Shown: positions 16,469 to 24,716, counted from the first letter of the stretch. The stretch is 35,048 nt of DNA from Okeania sp. SIO2C9 (GCF_010672455.1 NZ_JAAHGO010000063.1:1-35048), one strand, 5' to 3'. The notes: a model not told the origin generated them from the letters alone. A program made the numbers and translations.

Positions 16469-17722
16469 ATGAAAGCTAGATTTAAGTATCGTATATATCC
16501 AACACCGGGACAAAAGCATCGATTAGCAAAGCTATTTGGTTGTGTTCGTGTTGTTTGGAATGATAGCCTAGCTTGCTGTCAAGAAAAATACAAATCCGGA
16601 GATAAGAAACCCAGTAACGAAAAGCTGCAAAAACAGTTTATTACTCAAGCAAAAAAGACTGAAGATAGAGAGTGGTTATCTGAAGTTTCTAACATACCAT
16701 TGCAGCAATCTTTGAATGATTTAAACCAGGCTTATCAAAACTTTTTTAAATCGACTAAAGGTCAGAGAAAAGGTAAACCTGTTAAACCTCCTAAATTCAA
16801 AACTAGGAAGTCAAAACAAACTGCTAGATTTACAAGGGGAGGTTTTAAAGTAGGTCAGCATAAAGTCTATTTAACCAAGATTGGAAAGCTAAAAATAGTT
16901 TGGTCAAGAGAGTTACCTGCTGCTCCATCATCAGTAACAGTAATCAAAGATTCAGCTAATAGATATTTCTTAAGTTTTGTAGTAGAAACTTGTGCCAAAA
17001 CCTCGTCTCATACTGATAAATCAGTGGGGATAGATTTAGGCATCAAAACCTTTGCTACATTTAGCGATGGTATAAAGGTTGATGGTCCTAAACCATTGAA
17101 AAAGCGGATTAAAAAGTATCGAAAGCTAAGTAAATCATTATCCAAAAAAATCTTAGGGTCTAAACGATATGAAAAAGCTAGATTGAGAGTAGCTAAATTT
17201 CATGCCAAACTCAAAGACACTAGGACAGATTTTCTGCATAAATTATCCACTGAAATAATTCGTGAAAACCAAACAATTGTTTTAGAGGACTTGAATGTTT
17301 CTGGAATGGTCAAAAACCGTAAATTATCCAGAGCCATATCAGATTTAGGTTGGCGGAAATTCCGAACACTTCTAGAAGGTAAAGCAGAAAAATACGGTCG
17401 CGATTTCAGAGTAATTAATCGTTGGGAGCCAACCAGCCAAAAATGCAGTTGCTGTGGTTTTCGTGGAGGCAAATTAGACCTTCAAGTACGAGAGTGGGAA
17501 TGCCTTAACTGTGGTGCCAAACACGATCGCGATACCAACGCAGCGATAAATATATTAGTCGCGGGCGGGCAGTCCGAGACAAAAAAGCGCACCGAACCCG
17601 CGCCGCCGAAAGGCGCAAGGGAACGCGGAGCAAGAAACGGACGTGGAGGCAAGCGTCAGACTACTGCCAAAGTAGCAGCAGCCTGTGAGACGTCAACCCA
17701 CCGAGGAGCTAAGGCTCGGTAG
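16469..17722 (+). CDS. tnpB: TnpB RNA-guided DNA endonuclease, intact
   Basis: A 417-residue canonical TnpB. It opens MKARFKYRIYPTPGQK, the usual N-terminus. All catalytic parts are present: Asp189 (GIDLGIKTF), Glu273 (IVLEDLNVSGM) and Asp355 (DRDTNAAINIL). The zinc finger is complete, with Cys326/Cys329 (KCSCC) and Cys345/Cys348 (ECLNC). Such proteins use an RNA from the element's right end to cut DNA next to a short target-adjacent motif, which helps the element persist after transposon excision. The last 50 residues (APPKGARERGARNGRGG...) are Gly/Arg-rich and GC-rich because they overlap the RNA scaffold. It is the only TnpB here with nothing visibly missing. Confidence 0.93.
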   Translation: MKARFKYRIYPTPGQKHRLAKLFGCVRVVWNDSLACCQEKYKSGDKKPSNEKLQKQFITQAKKTEDREWLSEVSNIPLQQSLNDLNQAYQNFFKSTKGQRKGKPVKPPKFKTRKSKQTARFTRGGFKVGQHKVYLTKIGKLKIVWSRELPAAPSSVTVIKDSANRYFLSFVVETCAKTSSHTDKSVGIDLGIKTFATFSDGIKVDGPKPLKKRIKKYRKLSKSLSKKILGSKRYEKARLRVAKFHAKLKDTRTDFLHKLSTEIIRENQTIVLEDLNVSGMVKNRKLSRAISDLGWRKFRTLLEGKAEKYGRDFRVINRWEPTSQKCSCCGFRGGKLDLQVREWECLNCGAKHDRDTNAAINILVAGGQSETKKRTEPAPPKGARERGARNGRGGKRQTTAKVAAACETSTHRGAKAR

Positions 17723-17757
17723 GAATCCCCGTGCCTTTAGGCCGGGGAGGATGTCAA
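17560..17757 (+). ncRNA. Predicted omega-RNA (reRNA) scaffold of the intact TnpB
   Basis: From about 17560 the 3' part of tnpB becomes strongly GC-rich compared with its surroundings. It runs through two right-end hairpins to GGGGAGGATGTCAA, closely resembling the 3' scaffold of known TnpB reRNAs. The guide would be the bases after 17757, starting TGATGACCAAAAATTAAAAT. The 5' end of the RNA is a guess. Confidence 0.6.
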
Positions 17758-17919
17758 TGATGACCAAAAATTAAAATGAATGTAGCTAAAGACGCTGAAT
17801 TATTAAATTATTTCCTATAAAACAATCATAGTGAATTGTTGTTAAATCATAAAATAGCACACCTCGGCAAAAACAAACAAGCTTCTATAAGTAACTAAAT
17901 TAGAAGGAGTCAACAATAG

Positions 17920-19449
17920 ATGGTAGCACTACTAGAAAATCCCTTGCGGGTTGGGTTACAACAAGACCGAATCCCAGAACCCCAGATTTTAATTATCTTC
18001 GGTGCTTCAGGGGACTTAACTCAAAGGAAACTCGTTCCAGCACTCTATCAAATGAAGCTAGAGCGGAGACTCCCCCCCGAACTAACAATAGTCGGAGTAG
18101 CACGCAGAGAATGGAGCCATGATTACTTCCGCGAACAAATGCGGACTGGCGTAGAAGAATTTGGTGGTGGATTACAATCTGAAAACCTCTGGAATGACTT
18201 TGCCAAAGGGATTTTTTACTCTCCCGGTAATATCGACAAACCAGAAGATTACCAAAAACTAAAAGAATTTTTGAGTCAACTTGACGAAGAGAGAGGTACG
18301 CGAGGTAATCGCGTATTTTACTTATCTGTAGCACCACGCTTTTTTGGAGAAGCTGCTCAACAGTTAGGCGCTGCAGGAATGTTGGAAGACCCCAAAAAAC
18401 ACAGATTAGTAATTGAAAAGCCCTTTGGTAGAGACCTCAGCTCCGCTCAAGTACTGAATAAAGTTGTGCGCCAAGTTTGCCCAGAAGAGCAAATATATCG
18501 CATCGACCATTATCTAGGAAAAGAAACAGTTCAAAACTTAATGGTATTTCGATTTGCTAATGCCATTTTTGAACCCCTATGGAATCGTCAATTTGTCGAT
18601 AATGTGCAAATTACTGTTGCAGAAACAGTAGGACTAGAAGGACGTGCTGGATATTATGAAACATCAGGTGCCCTACGGGACATGGTGCAAAACCATCTGA
18701 TGCAGCTATTCTCCCTCACAGCAATGGAACCTCCTAATTCCCTCGATGCTGACAGTATTCGTAACGAAAAAGTAAAAGTAGTTCAAGCAACCCATCTAGC
18801 AGACTTAGAGCGCCTAGAGCTTTCTGCAATTCGTGGTCAGTATACAAATGGCTGGATGAAAGGCAAAGATGTACCAGCTTATCGGGAAGAAGGAGGAGCA
18901 GACCCCAACTCCACCACACCTACTTATGCAGCACTGAAACTCTACATTGATAACTGGCGTTGGAAAGGAGTTCCATTTTATCTACGGACTGGAAAGCGAA
19001 TGCCGAAAAAAGTCTCAGAAATCGCGATTCAGTTCAAGGAAGTACCATATTTAATGTTCCAGTCAGCAGCTAAACAAGCAAATCCTAACGTATTGGCTTT
19101 GCGAATTCAGCCAAATGAAGGAATTTCTATGCGTTTCGAGGTAAAAACTCCAGGCAGTTCCCTGCGGACTCGTTCAGTAGATATGGATTTCCGTTACGAT
19201 ACTGCTTTTGGTAAACCCAGTACAGATGCTTACAGTCGATTGTTGATTGATTGTATGTTAGGAGACCAAACACTATTTACTCATGGTGATGAAGTAGAAG
19301 CATCTTGGCGAGCATTAACACCAATACTAGGTATCTGGGATGCTCCAGCACCACCAGAGGCAATACCTTTGTATGAAGCAGGTACATGGGGACCAGTTGA
19401 ATCTGAACTTTTGCTCAACCGCGATGGTCGTCGTTGGCGCCGACTGTAA
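17920..19449 (+). CDS. zwf: Glucose-6-phosphate 1-dehydrogenase
   Basis: Oxidises glucose-6-phosphate to 6-phosphogluconolactone and reduces NADP+; the entry step of the oxidative pentose phosphate pathway and the main dark NADPH source. The 509 residues match the family. The dinucleotide motif [11 protein letters not shown] (28-38), EKPFG (166-170) and the active-site RIDHYLGKE (194-202) are present. Its only two cysteines, Cys187 and Cys445, correspond to the pair reported for thioredoxin control in Anabaena G6PDH. A strong AGAAGGAG ribosome site precedes the ATG. It is followed by opcA, 525 bp away across a composite repeat. Confidence 0.97.
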   Translation: MVALLENPLRVGLQQDRIPEPQILIIFGASGDLTQRKLVPALYQMKLERRLPPELTIVGVARREWSHDYFREQMRTGVEEFGGGLQSENLWNDFAKGIFYSPGNIDKPEDYQKLKEFLSQLDEERGTRGNRVFYLSVAPRFFGEAAQQLGAAGMLEDPKKHRLVIEKPFGRDLSSAQVLNKVVRQVCPEEQIYRIDHYLGKETVQNLMVFRFANAIFEPLWNRQFVDNVQITVAETVGLEGRAGYYETSGALRDMVQNHLMQLFSLTAMEPPNSLDADSIRNEKVKVVQATHLADLERLELSAIRGQYTNGWMKGKDVPAYREEGGADPNSTTPTYAALKLYIDNWRWKGVPFYLRTGKRMPKKVSEIAIQFKEVPYLMFQSAAKQANPNVLALRIQPNEGISMRFEVKTPGSSLRTRSVDMDFRYDTAFGKPSTDAYSRLLIDCMLGDQTLFTHGDEVEASWRALTPILGIWDAPAPPEAIPLYEAGTWGPVESELLLNRDGRRWRRL

Positions 19450-19621
19450 GTTTCAGTTATCAGTTATCAGTTATCAGTACCTCTAGCTGAGGCGTTGGGA
19501 TTGAAATCTGAAATATTCTCTTCTCTTGGTCGATTAGATCTGGCGAGGAGACCTCGCCAGATCTCGACCGCTTTTTTATCCCCTTAAAAGAGGAGGCTTG
19601 ATAACCATAATTTTTCGGTAA
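19450..19621 (-). repeat. Composite dispersed repeat, copy 3, with nested palindrome
   Basis: On the reverse strand it reads ATTACCGAAAAATTATGG, TCAAGCCTCCTC, TTTTAAGGGGATAAAAAA, then an extra 42-bp palindrome, then GAGAATATTTCAGATTTCAA, and ends in a TGATAAC heptamer array. Removing the palindrome restores close agreement with copy 4 at 31521-31648. It begins on the base after the zwf stop. Confidence 0.75.
19528..19569. repeat. Nested perfect palindrome, terminator-like
   Basis: AGATCTGGCGAGG (19536-19548) pairs perfectly with CCTCGCCAGATCT (19552-19564) around a 3-nt loop, with GGTCG/CGACC extending the stem. CTTTTTTATCC follows at 19571, so it could terminate zwf transcripts even if it arose as an insertion in the composite repeat. 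Confidence 0.65.
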
Positions 19622-19974
19622 TATCATGCCCGCTACTTTGGTGGAAGGAAGGCAGAGGGCATCCCCCCTACCCCCCTTTGAAAGGGGGGAGAAGGCAGAA
19701 GCTTTTCTTCCAATTGTGACTTATATCAAGTCTCATTAATTAGCCATAATAAATTTAGTTATCTTTAGTCATCTTAAAGATGACTTCTGCTTTGAGCCAA
19801 GAAATTTATTTCTTGGCGGATGATTTCAATTTTTGACTATTGGGTTTCTATAGCACTACAGTAATTGGTTAGGACGTTTTTCAATCCTAAAACTCTTTTA
19901 CAGTTTGCTATTCCCTATTCCCCAGCGCTACGCGCTACAAATAACCATCAGTAAAGCATTTACAAACAAGAAAA

Positions 19975-21297
19975 ATGAGTACAACACTTGTTGCCTTACA
20001 ACAACCAAAAGATATTTCTCTCGGAGAAATTGAAGCAGAACTTAGTAAAATCTGGCTCGGTCAAAATGGAGGAAAAGCGACTTCGATCGCTACCAGAGCA
20101 GCTACTTTCAGCATGGTAATATATGAACCCGAAGAATTTCAGCAACTTTTAGCTGGTTTGGGATTCTATAAAGGTGAAATAGATGGTATTAACGGCACTG
20201 AGGCCCGTGACGCTATCAAAGAAGCTCAAAAAGCTTATCAGTTACCAATAACAGGTAGGATAGACTCCGAGACTCTCGCCAAGTTACGCTCAGAATGGGC
20301 TGCGAAATCTCCAGAAACTCGGCAATTCCCCAACATGGATGCTAGAGGATTTAGCATTAGTGAAGTAATTGCAAATCAAAATCCCTGTCGAGTCATCACA
20401 CTATGTCCTACTTTTGGAGAAGATACAGGGGTAACAGCACAAGTTTCTGCTTATTGCCCAGTAAAGAAAAAGCAGTCTTCATTAACTTGCTGTGAATACA
20501 TTACCCTACGCGGAACTAAAGAAGCACTAGAAAGGGTGAGTGATGTCGTGACATCATTGATGATTCCTGACTTGCCGAAATTTGTTTGGTGGAAAGCTAC
20601 TCCCAACCCAGAACAAGAATTATTCCGAAACCTTTGTGAAAATAGCAATTGCATTATTCTAGATTCATCTTATTTTAGCGATGCAGATTCAGAATTTCTC
20701 AAAATGCAAGAGCTAATCGAAAATCAAACATATATTGCTGACTTAAATTGGCACCGTCTATCTGCATGGCAAGAGTTAGCTGCTGCAACTTTCGATCCAC
20801 CACAACGTCGTGCTGCTTTGAGTGAAATCGATAAAATTACTCTTGACTATGAAAAAGGGAATGCTGCTCAAGCACTAATGTTCTTGGGTTGGTTTGCTAG
20901 TCGTCTTGATTGGCAACCCACAGCTTATACTGAGATTGGTGGTGATTATGATATCGTTCATGTCAAGTTTACCAGTCCTACGGATAAGGAGATTTTAGCT
21001 GAGTTAGCAGCAATTCCTACCGCTGACTATGGTGAAATTCCTGGAGATTTAGTAGGCGTGCGTTTGGGGTCTAGTAATCCTAATGCTGACTGTTGCACGA
21101 TTTTATGTTCTGAAGATACTGGTTGTATGCGATTAGAAGCAGGTGGTAGTGCTCAGTCTTGTCGTACAGAGCAAGTTAGTGCTTTGAGCGACCAGAAAGC
21201 AGAATATTTGATGGCTCAACAGTTACAACGTTGGGGTCGGGAAGTTTTATATGAAGAGAGTTTGGCTATAACTGCTGACATTCTCAAGTTACGTTAA
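19975..21297 (+). CDS. opcA: Glucose-6-phosphate dehydrogenase assembly/activator protein OpcA
   Basis: OpcA promotes the active oligomer of Zwf and in cyanobacteria is a redox-dependent activator. The 440 residues show the OpcA core, with FPNMDARGFSISEVIANQNPCRVITLCPTFG (118-148), FVWWKATPNPEQELF (203-217) and DLNWHRLSAWQELAAATFDPPQRR. Residues about 55-104 (FQQLLAGLGFYKGEIDGINGTEARDAIKEAQKAYQLPITGRID...) look like a peptidoglycan-binding-1-type helical module. Cys378 and Cys384 have the 6-residue spacing of the Cys393-Cys399 redox pair reported in Anabaena OpcA, and are probably equivalent. The spacing from zwf is unusually long because of the composite repeat. Confidence 0.95.
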   Translation: MSTTLVALQQPKDISLGEIEAELSKIWLGQNGGKATSIATRAATFSMVIYEPEEFQQLLAGLGFYKGEIDGINGTEARDAIKEAQKAYQLPITGRIDSETLAKLRSEWAAKSPETRQFPNMDARGFSISEVIANQNPCRVITLCPTFGEDTGVTAQVSAYCPVKKKQSSLTCCEYITLRGTKEALERVSDVVTSLMIPDLPKFVWWKATPNPEQELFRNLCENSNCIILDSSYFSDADSEFLKMQELIENQTYIADLNWHRLSAWQELAAATFDPPQRRAALSEIDKITLDYEKGNAAQALMFLGWFASRLDWQPTAYTEIGGDYDIVHVKFTSPTDKEILAELAAIPTADYGEIPGDLVGVRLGSSNPNADCCTILCSEDTGCMRLEAGGSAQSCRTEQVSALSDQKAEYLMAQQLQRWGREVLYEESLAITADILKLR

Positions 21298-21466
21298 AGA
21301 AGCACTTCAGCGGTCAGCACCGAGAGCGATCAGCAGATTTTTTTTTGAGATGGCCTCGTTTGCATTTGCGTAGCATCCCGTAGGGAAGCATTCCGGAACG
21401 GAAATGAGATTTAAACTCCTCCGAGGGCCATCCGACTTAGAGCGGTTTTCATTTCGGTAGACCACA

Positions 21467-21494
21467 GTAGGGACGTTCCATGGAACGTCCCTAC
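21467..21494. repeat. Perfect 28-bp palindrome
   Basis: GTAGGGACGTTCCA followed by its exact reverse complement. It has the same length and GTAGGG...CCCTAC framing as the palindrome that broke the first tnpB, but a different core. A decayed copy (GTAGGGACGTTGCATAAGGG) starts near 22556. Confidence 0.8.
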
Positions 21495-21529
21495 AGGTTT
21501 TTAATTCTGACGGTGTGGTTAAAGCGCTG

Positions 21530-21554
21530 TATAGAACTCCTGATCGTATCTTTT
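21530..21554 (-). repeat. 25-nt dispersed repeat, copy 2
   Basis: Reverse-strand copy of the AAAAGATACGATC...TTCTATA unit seen at 373 and 25449, with one changed base. Homology stops abruptly at the outer TATAGAA side in all three copies, suggesting a true element end. Confidence 0.6.
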
Positions 21555-21904
21555 CTTGAAATACAAAGCCTTCAGGAAAGCCGTTTTAAGGAGCCTAACA
21601 ACTATAAGGGTTCAGGAAACTGAAAAATTATGAAAAATGACTGCCAGAATCATAAAACCCAGATGGGTATTGAACTTGTAACTTTTTAAATAGATACCAA
21701 ATGGCTTCTATAAATACCCTACCTCCTAAGCACAAAAATCATAGCTACATTCACCAACGCCAAAAAAATTTCCATCTGAGCGCCATTGCTAAATCTTTCT
21801 CCATCTCCCCACATTCCCTTCCTGGGAGGGGTTAGGGGTGCTTTCCCATCTCCCCTACTCCCTCACTCCCCTATTCCCCACACTTCCCACACTTCCCACA
21901 CCCT

Positions 21905-22435
21905 CTAACGAAATAACTCCACGCCATCTCTCCCATCAATATCTTGCACATAAACTTTGACCTTCTCTTCTCTAGAAGTGGGTAGCTTCTTACCTGTAAA
22001 ATCTGGATGAATGGGTAGTTCCCGATGACCCCTATCAACCAACACAACTAATTTAATTGCTTCTGGGCGACCATATTCAAGAACTGCATTCAAAGCAGCT
22101 CGCACTGTTCGACCTTTATAGATTACATCGTCAACTAAAACCACAATCTTACCAGTAATATCACCAGGAATTTCAGTTCTAGCTGGTGTTCTCATTCCCG
22201 TTATATTCAAGTCATCTCGATAAAAAGTAATATCCAATGCTCCCACAGGTATTTTAACTTGCTCTAGCAATTCAATTTGATTTGCTAATATTTTTGCTAG
22301 CGGTACTCCTCTAGTATAAATGCCTAACAACACCAGTTGAGACAAATCTCCCGCATTTTCAATTACTTGGGATGCAAGACGAGTAACAGTACGCCGTAAC
22401 TCCTGTGCTGATAAAATTTCTACAGTATTGTTCAT
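21905..22435 (-). CDS. pyrR: PyrR bifunctional pyrimidine regulator / uracil phosphoribosyltransferase
   Basis: PyrR proteins sense UMP and regulate pyr genes by RNA attenuation in Firmicutes, and most have uracil phosphoribosyltransferase activity. I chose the ATG at 22435 ([16 protein letters not shown], 177 residues) over an upstream GTG because AAGGTGG sits about 7 bases before it and the family's N-terminus begins here. The PRPP-binding loop [13 protein letters not shown] is clear. Other family segments are [36 protein letters not shown] and the terminal [14 protein letters not shown]. No pyr biosynthetic gene is nearby, so an RNA-binding role cannot be judged from context. Confidence 0.93.
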   Translation of the reverse strand: MNNTVEILSAQELRRTVTRLASQVIENAGDLSQLVLLGIYTRGVPLAKILANQIELLEQVKIPVGALDITFYRDDLNITGMRTPARTEIPGDITGKIVVLVDDVIYKGRTVRAALNAVLEYGRPEAIKLVVLVDRGHRELPIHPDFTGKKLPTSREEKVKVYVQDIDGRDGVELFR

Positions 22436-22849
22436 GTATTCCACCACCTTAACGAAGTCAGAAGTTAGAAGTCAGAAGTCAGAAGTTGTTTTTGTAACGG
22501 GGATTTACAGAGGTTTTCATTTAAGTAGACTACAAAATTCTTTTGGTTGAGGCAGGTAGGGACGTTGCATAAGGGCGTCCGTATGCATCAGAAAAATGCT
22601 TTGGCCACTATACTCTATCTATCTATTTGAAAACCTTGAAAACCGCTATAAGCTCCCCTCCAAGAACATTTCGCCAATCAAGGCAGGGTTTTAGACCTAA
22701 TTATTTTGATAAAAAATATCATGTCCCCTGGGGCGCGTTTGTGTAAAACCAAGGGTGAATATCTACATGAAATTTACGTTTTTTCATACTTTTAAGCCTT
22801 CTTCCTTCTTTCCTCTTCCCTCTTCCTTCTTCCTTCTTCCTTACCTTCA
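22436..22849. other. Repeat-rich gap between pyrR and cbiB
   Basis: Contains a GAAGTCA heptamer array (about 22454-22487) just upstream of pyrR, a decayed GTAGGGACGTT palindrome (about 22556-22580), an ATATCATGTCC variant repeat from 22716, and a CTTCCTT/CTTCTTC array (about 22797-22845). No gene is seen. Confidence 0.5.
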
Positions 22850-22881
22850 CTATACAATACCGATGCTACCGGACATGATAT
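22850..22881 (-). repeat. ATATCATGTCCGG repeat forming the cbiB 3' end
   Basis: The reverse complement matches 4422-4453 at 31 of 32 positions. In this copy the repeat lies in frame with cbiB and encodes the last nine residues (IMSGSIGIV) and the TAG stop. Confidence 0.8.
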
Positions 22882-23863
22882 AACAGATAAAAAATAACCC
22901 CAACCAAATTAGAAAGCAATATCGAGTTAACTGCAATGCTCGATCAATAATTTCTGGCGTAATTGGATAGATGGGATCTCCTAATAATGGTTTATGTTTA
23001 ACCACTCCCTTGTATGAGTTTGTACCACCTACCTGTACTCCCAAGCTTGCAGCATAGGCACATTCACTCCAACCAGCATTAGGACTAGGGTCTTTCACCG
23101 CATCCCTTTGGCATATTCTCCAAACATATAAAGGTTTACCAGAGAGCAAAGCTATAGTCAGCACATTTAAGCGACAGGGTAGCCAGGTTAAAACGTCCTC
23201 TAGTTTGGCACTAAACCATCCTATATCAGTATAGGGCGCTTCTTTGTACCCAATCATCGAATCTAATGTACTAGCAGCTTTGTAAGCAAATGCCAAAGGT
23301 ACGCTACCTACACCTGGTATTATTGCTCCCACTAAAGCGTAAAATAAAGGTGCAATTACCCCATCTGTTGCATTTTCTGTTACTGTTTCAAAAATTGCTC
23401 GAAATATTTCCGATTTTGATAAATTTTCTGTATCTCTACCTACATACATACTTAATTTTTGACGTGCTTGAATTAAATTGTTACTTCTTACCAGTTGAAG
23501 TACCTCTTGAGCTGCCATACTTAAACTTTTTCCGGCAAAACAGCTAGCTAATAAAATACTCTCTGTTATTACTGTTAATATAGGAAATTGGACAAAGTTT
23601 ATTCGTAAAGCTTGAATAATTAACCAACTGATAATTCCATTGCCAAAAACAAGAGCGATCGCTAGTAGTATTCCTGCCAATCTAAGTATAAATACGCCAG
23701 AGTTATCTTGATGAGGTTTAGTGAGTTTAAATATTTGTTTAGTGTAATGAGTAATTATCCAACCTAAGATATTTACAGGATGTGGCCAACTCCAAGGATC
23801 GCCAATCAAATAATCTAGGCAAGCAGCTATGAAAAGAATAATTAAAGTATAGTTGGCATTCAC
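22850..23863 (-). CDS. cbiB: Adenosylcobinamide-phosphate synthase CbiB/CobD
   Basis: Integral membrane enzyme that attaches the aminopropanol arm to adenosylcobyric acid in cobalamin (or pseudocobalamin) synthesis. The 337 residues match the family. Signatures in order are CLDYLIGDPWSWPHPVNILGW, MYVGRDTENLSKSEIFRA, ETVTENATDGVIAPLFYAL, ASTLDSMIGYK and DPSPNAGWSECAYAASLGVQVGG. Hydrophobic membrane segments occur near the N-terminus, at about 60-110, 165-195 and at the C-terminus. The extreme C-terminus (YIMSGSIGIV) is encoded by a dispersed repeat, so the native end has been replaced. An Rrf2 regulator lies 97 bp upstream on the same strand. Confidence 0.94.
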   Translation of the reverse strand: MNANYTLIILFIAACLDYLIGDPWSWPHPVNILGWIITHYTKQIFKLTKPHQDNSGVFILRLAGILLAIALVFGNGIISWLIIQALRINFVQFPILTVITESILLASCFAGKSLSMAAQEVLQLVRSNNLIQARQKLSMYVGRDTENLSKSEIFRAIFETVTENATDGVIAPLFYALVGAIIPGVGSVPLAFAYKAASTLDSMIGYKEAPYTDIGWFSAKLEDVLTWLPCRLNVLTIALLSGKPLYVWRICQRDAVKDPSPNAGWSECAYAASLGVQVGGTNSYKGVVKHKPLLGDPIYPITPEIIDRALQLTRYCFLIWLGLFFICYIMSGSIGIV

Positions 23864-23960
23864 AGGAATTCAATAGTTATAAATTTGTTTTAATAAGTAA
23901 TCATTGTGAATCATATACTACTGATTAACTATTACAACTTGACAGTCAAGCTATCAAAAA

Positions 23961-24404
23961 TTAAACAACAAAACTCGTTTCTTCTCCTACTACAGCTTGC
24001 CAACTACGGACATCATAGTATAAGTCTTCTAGAGAAATATTGTAAAGTGCTTCAGAAAGTTTTTTATCTAATCTATGCCAGATAGAATAAGTAACCCAGT
24101 CTTCTGCCTGTTTATTATCAGGAACATATCTAGGTAAAGGTTTGATTGTTTCACCAACAGATTCTAGTATTTGTCCTAAAGATATTTGAGCAGGTAATTT
24201 AGCTAATTGATATCCTCCTTGAGCACCACGAACTGATTTGACTAAACCAGTACGGCGCATCTCTATTAATAGCTTTTCAAGATAGGCTATAGGTATGTCT
24301 TGACGTAGTGCTATTTCTTTGACAGATATGGGAGTATTACTTTGTTGTAAACTTAAATCTAAAAGTGCCTTAACACTGTAATGCCCACGAGTAGTTAACT
24401 TCAT
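23961..24404 (-). CDS. Rrf2-family transcriptional regulator without cluster cysteines
   Basis: A 147-residue winged-helix regulator: MKLTTRGHYSVKALLDLSLQ, the recognition region IAYLEKLLIEMRRTGLVKSVRGAQGGYQLAK, then the dimerisation helix. Rrf2 proteins such as IscR, NsrR and CymR control Fe-S, NO or sulfur genes. This one has no cysteine at all, so it cannot bind an Fe-S cluster by the IscR/NsrR three-Cys motif and is more like CymR-type or other ligand-free members. It lies upstream of cbiB on the same strand (97 bp gap) and divergent from the cyAbrB gene, so either could be a target; neither is shown. Confidence 0.9.
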   Translation of the reverse strand: MKLTTRGHYSVKALLDLSLQQSNTPISVKEIALRQDIPIAYLEKLLIEMRRTGLVKSVRGAQGGYQLAKLPAQISLGQILESVGETIKPLPRYVPDNKQAEDWVTYSIWHRLDKKLSEALYNISLEDLYYDVRSWQAVVGEETSFVV

Positions 24405-24716
24405 TGTCTTGTGTTTAATTCAAAGGGACTTCAGGAATTTATAGCTATAACTATATCAATAGGCCCTGCAACTAAATAGGTGAATAGTTGATAGTTGATA
24501 GCGCAATGCTTAATATTACATACTATAGATATGATAGATGAGTATAATCAATAGCTCTTCTCAGAATATTGTGTTAAAAATTTGATCGAATATGTGAAAT
24601 ATTCAGATAATTAGTGTAATATAGTTTTACGAGCAAATATTTGTTTATCGTTTCTTGGAATTTAAACAAACCAAGATAAAAAATGATAAGTGTAGTAAAA
24701 TGTTAGGACTGAAAAT
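24405..24716. promoter_or_regulatory. Divergent promoter region, Rrf2 / cyAbrB
   Basis: 312 AT-rich bases between the two divergent regulator genes. A short AGTTGAT heptamer array lies at about 24485-24500. Promoters for both genes must be here; I could not identify a clean operator palindrome. Confidence 0.4.

Larger units (their letters stand above)
16366..17757 (+). mobile_element. Intact TnpB-only element between tal and zwf
   Basis: The left end has a GGGTCTCAAGCC segment and a perfect hairpin (TCGCCCT with AGGGCGA, 16390-16406). The right end has two hairpins (CCGAG/CTCGG at about 17701-17719 and CCCCG...CGGGG at 17727-17747) and ends GGATGTCAA at 17757, the usual finish of IS605-group right ends. 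The exact left boundary is uncertain because GACCGAAAAATTGGG (from 16366) is also part of a dispersed repeat. No TnpA is present. Confidence 0.75.
21298..21904. other. Repeat-rich gap between opcA and pyrR
   Basis: Convergent genes flank this gap. It contains an inverted repeat (GATGGCCTCG at 21349, CCGAGGGCCATC near 21421-21432) around a GCATCCCGTAGGGAAGC hairpin, the 28-nt palindrome at 21467, the 25-nt repeat at 21530, and a CCACACTTCC-type array just after the pyrR stop (about 21878-21902). No coding sequence is seen. Confidence 0.5.

Noticed and set aside
16364-17775. TGACC(G)AAAAATT on both sides of the intact TnpB element as a target duplication
   Set aside because: IS605-type elements do not duplicate their target, the two sides differ, and the left copy is better explained by the dispersed repeat.
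22436-22447. Upstream GTG start for pyrR
   Set aside because: The ATG at 22435 has a better-spaced AAGGTGG site and matches the family N-terminus.
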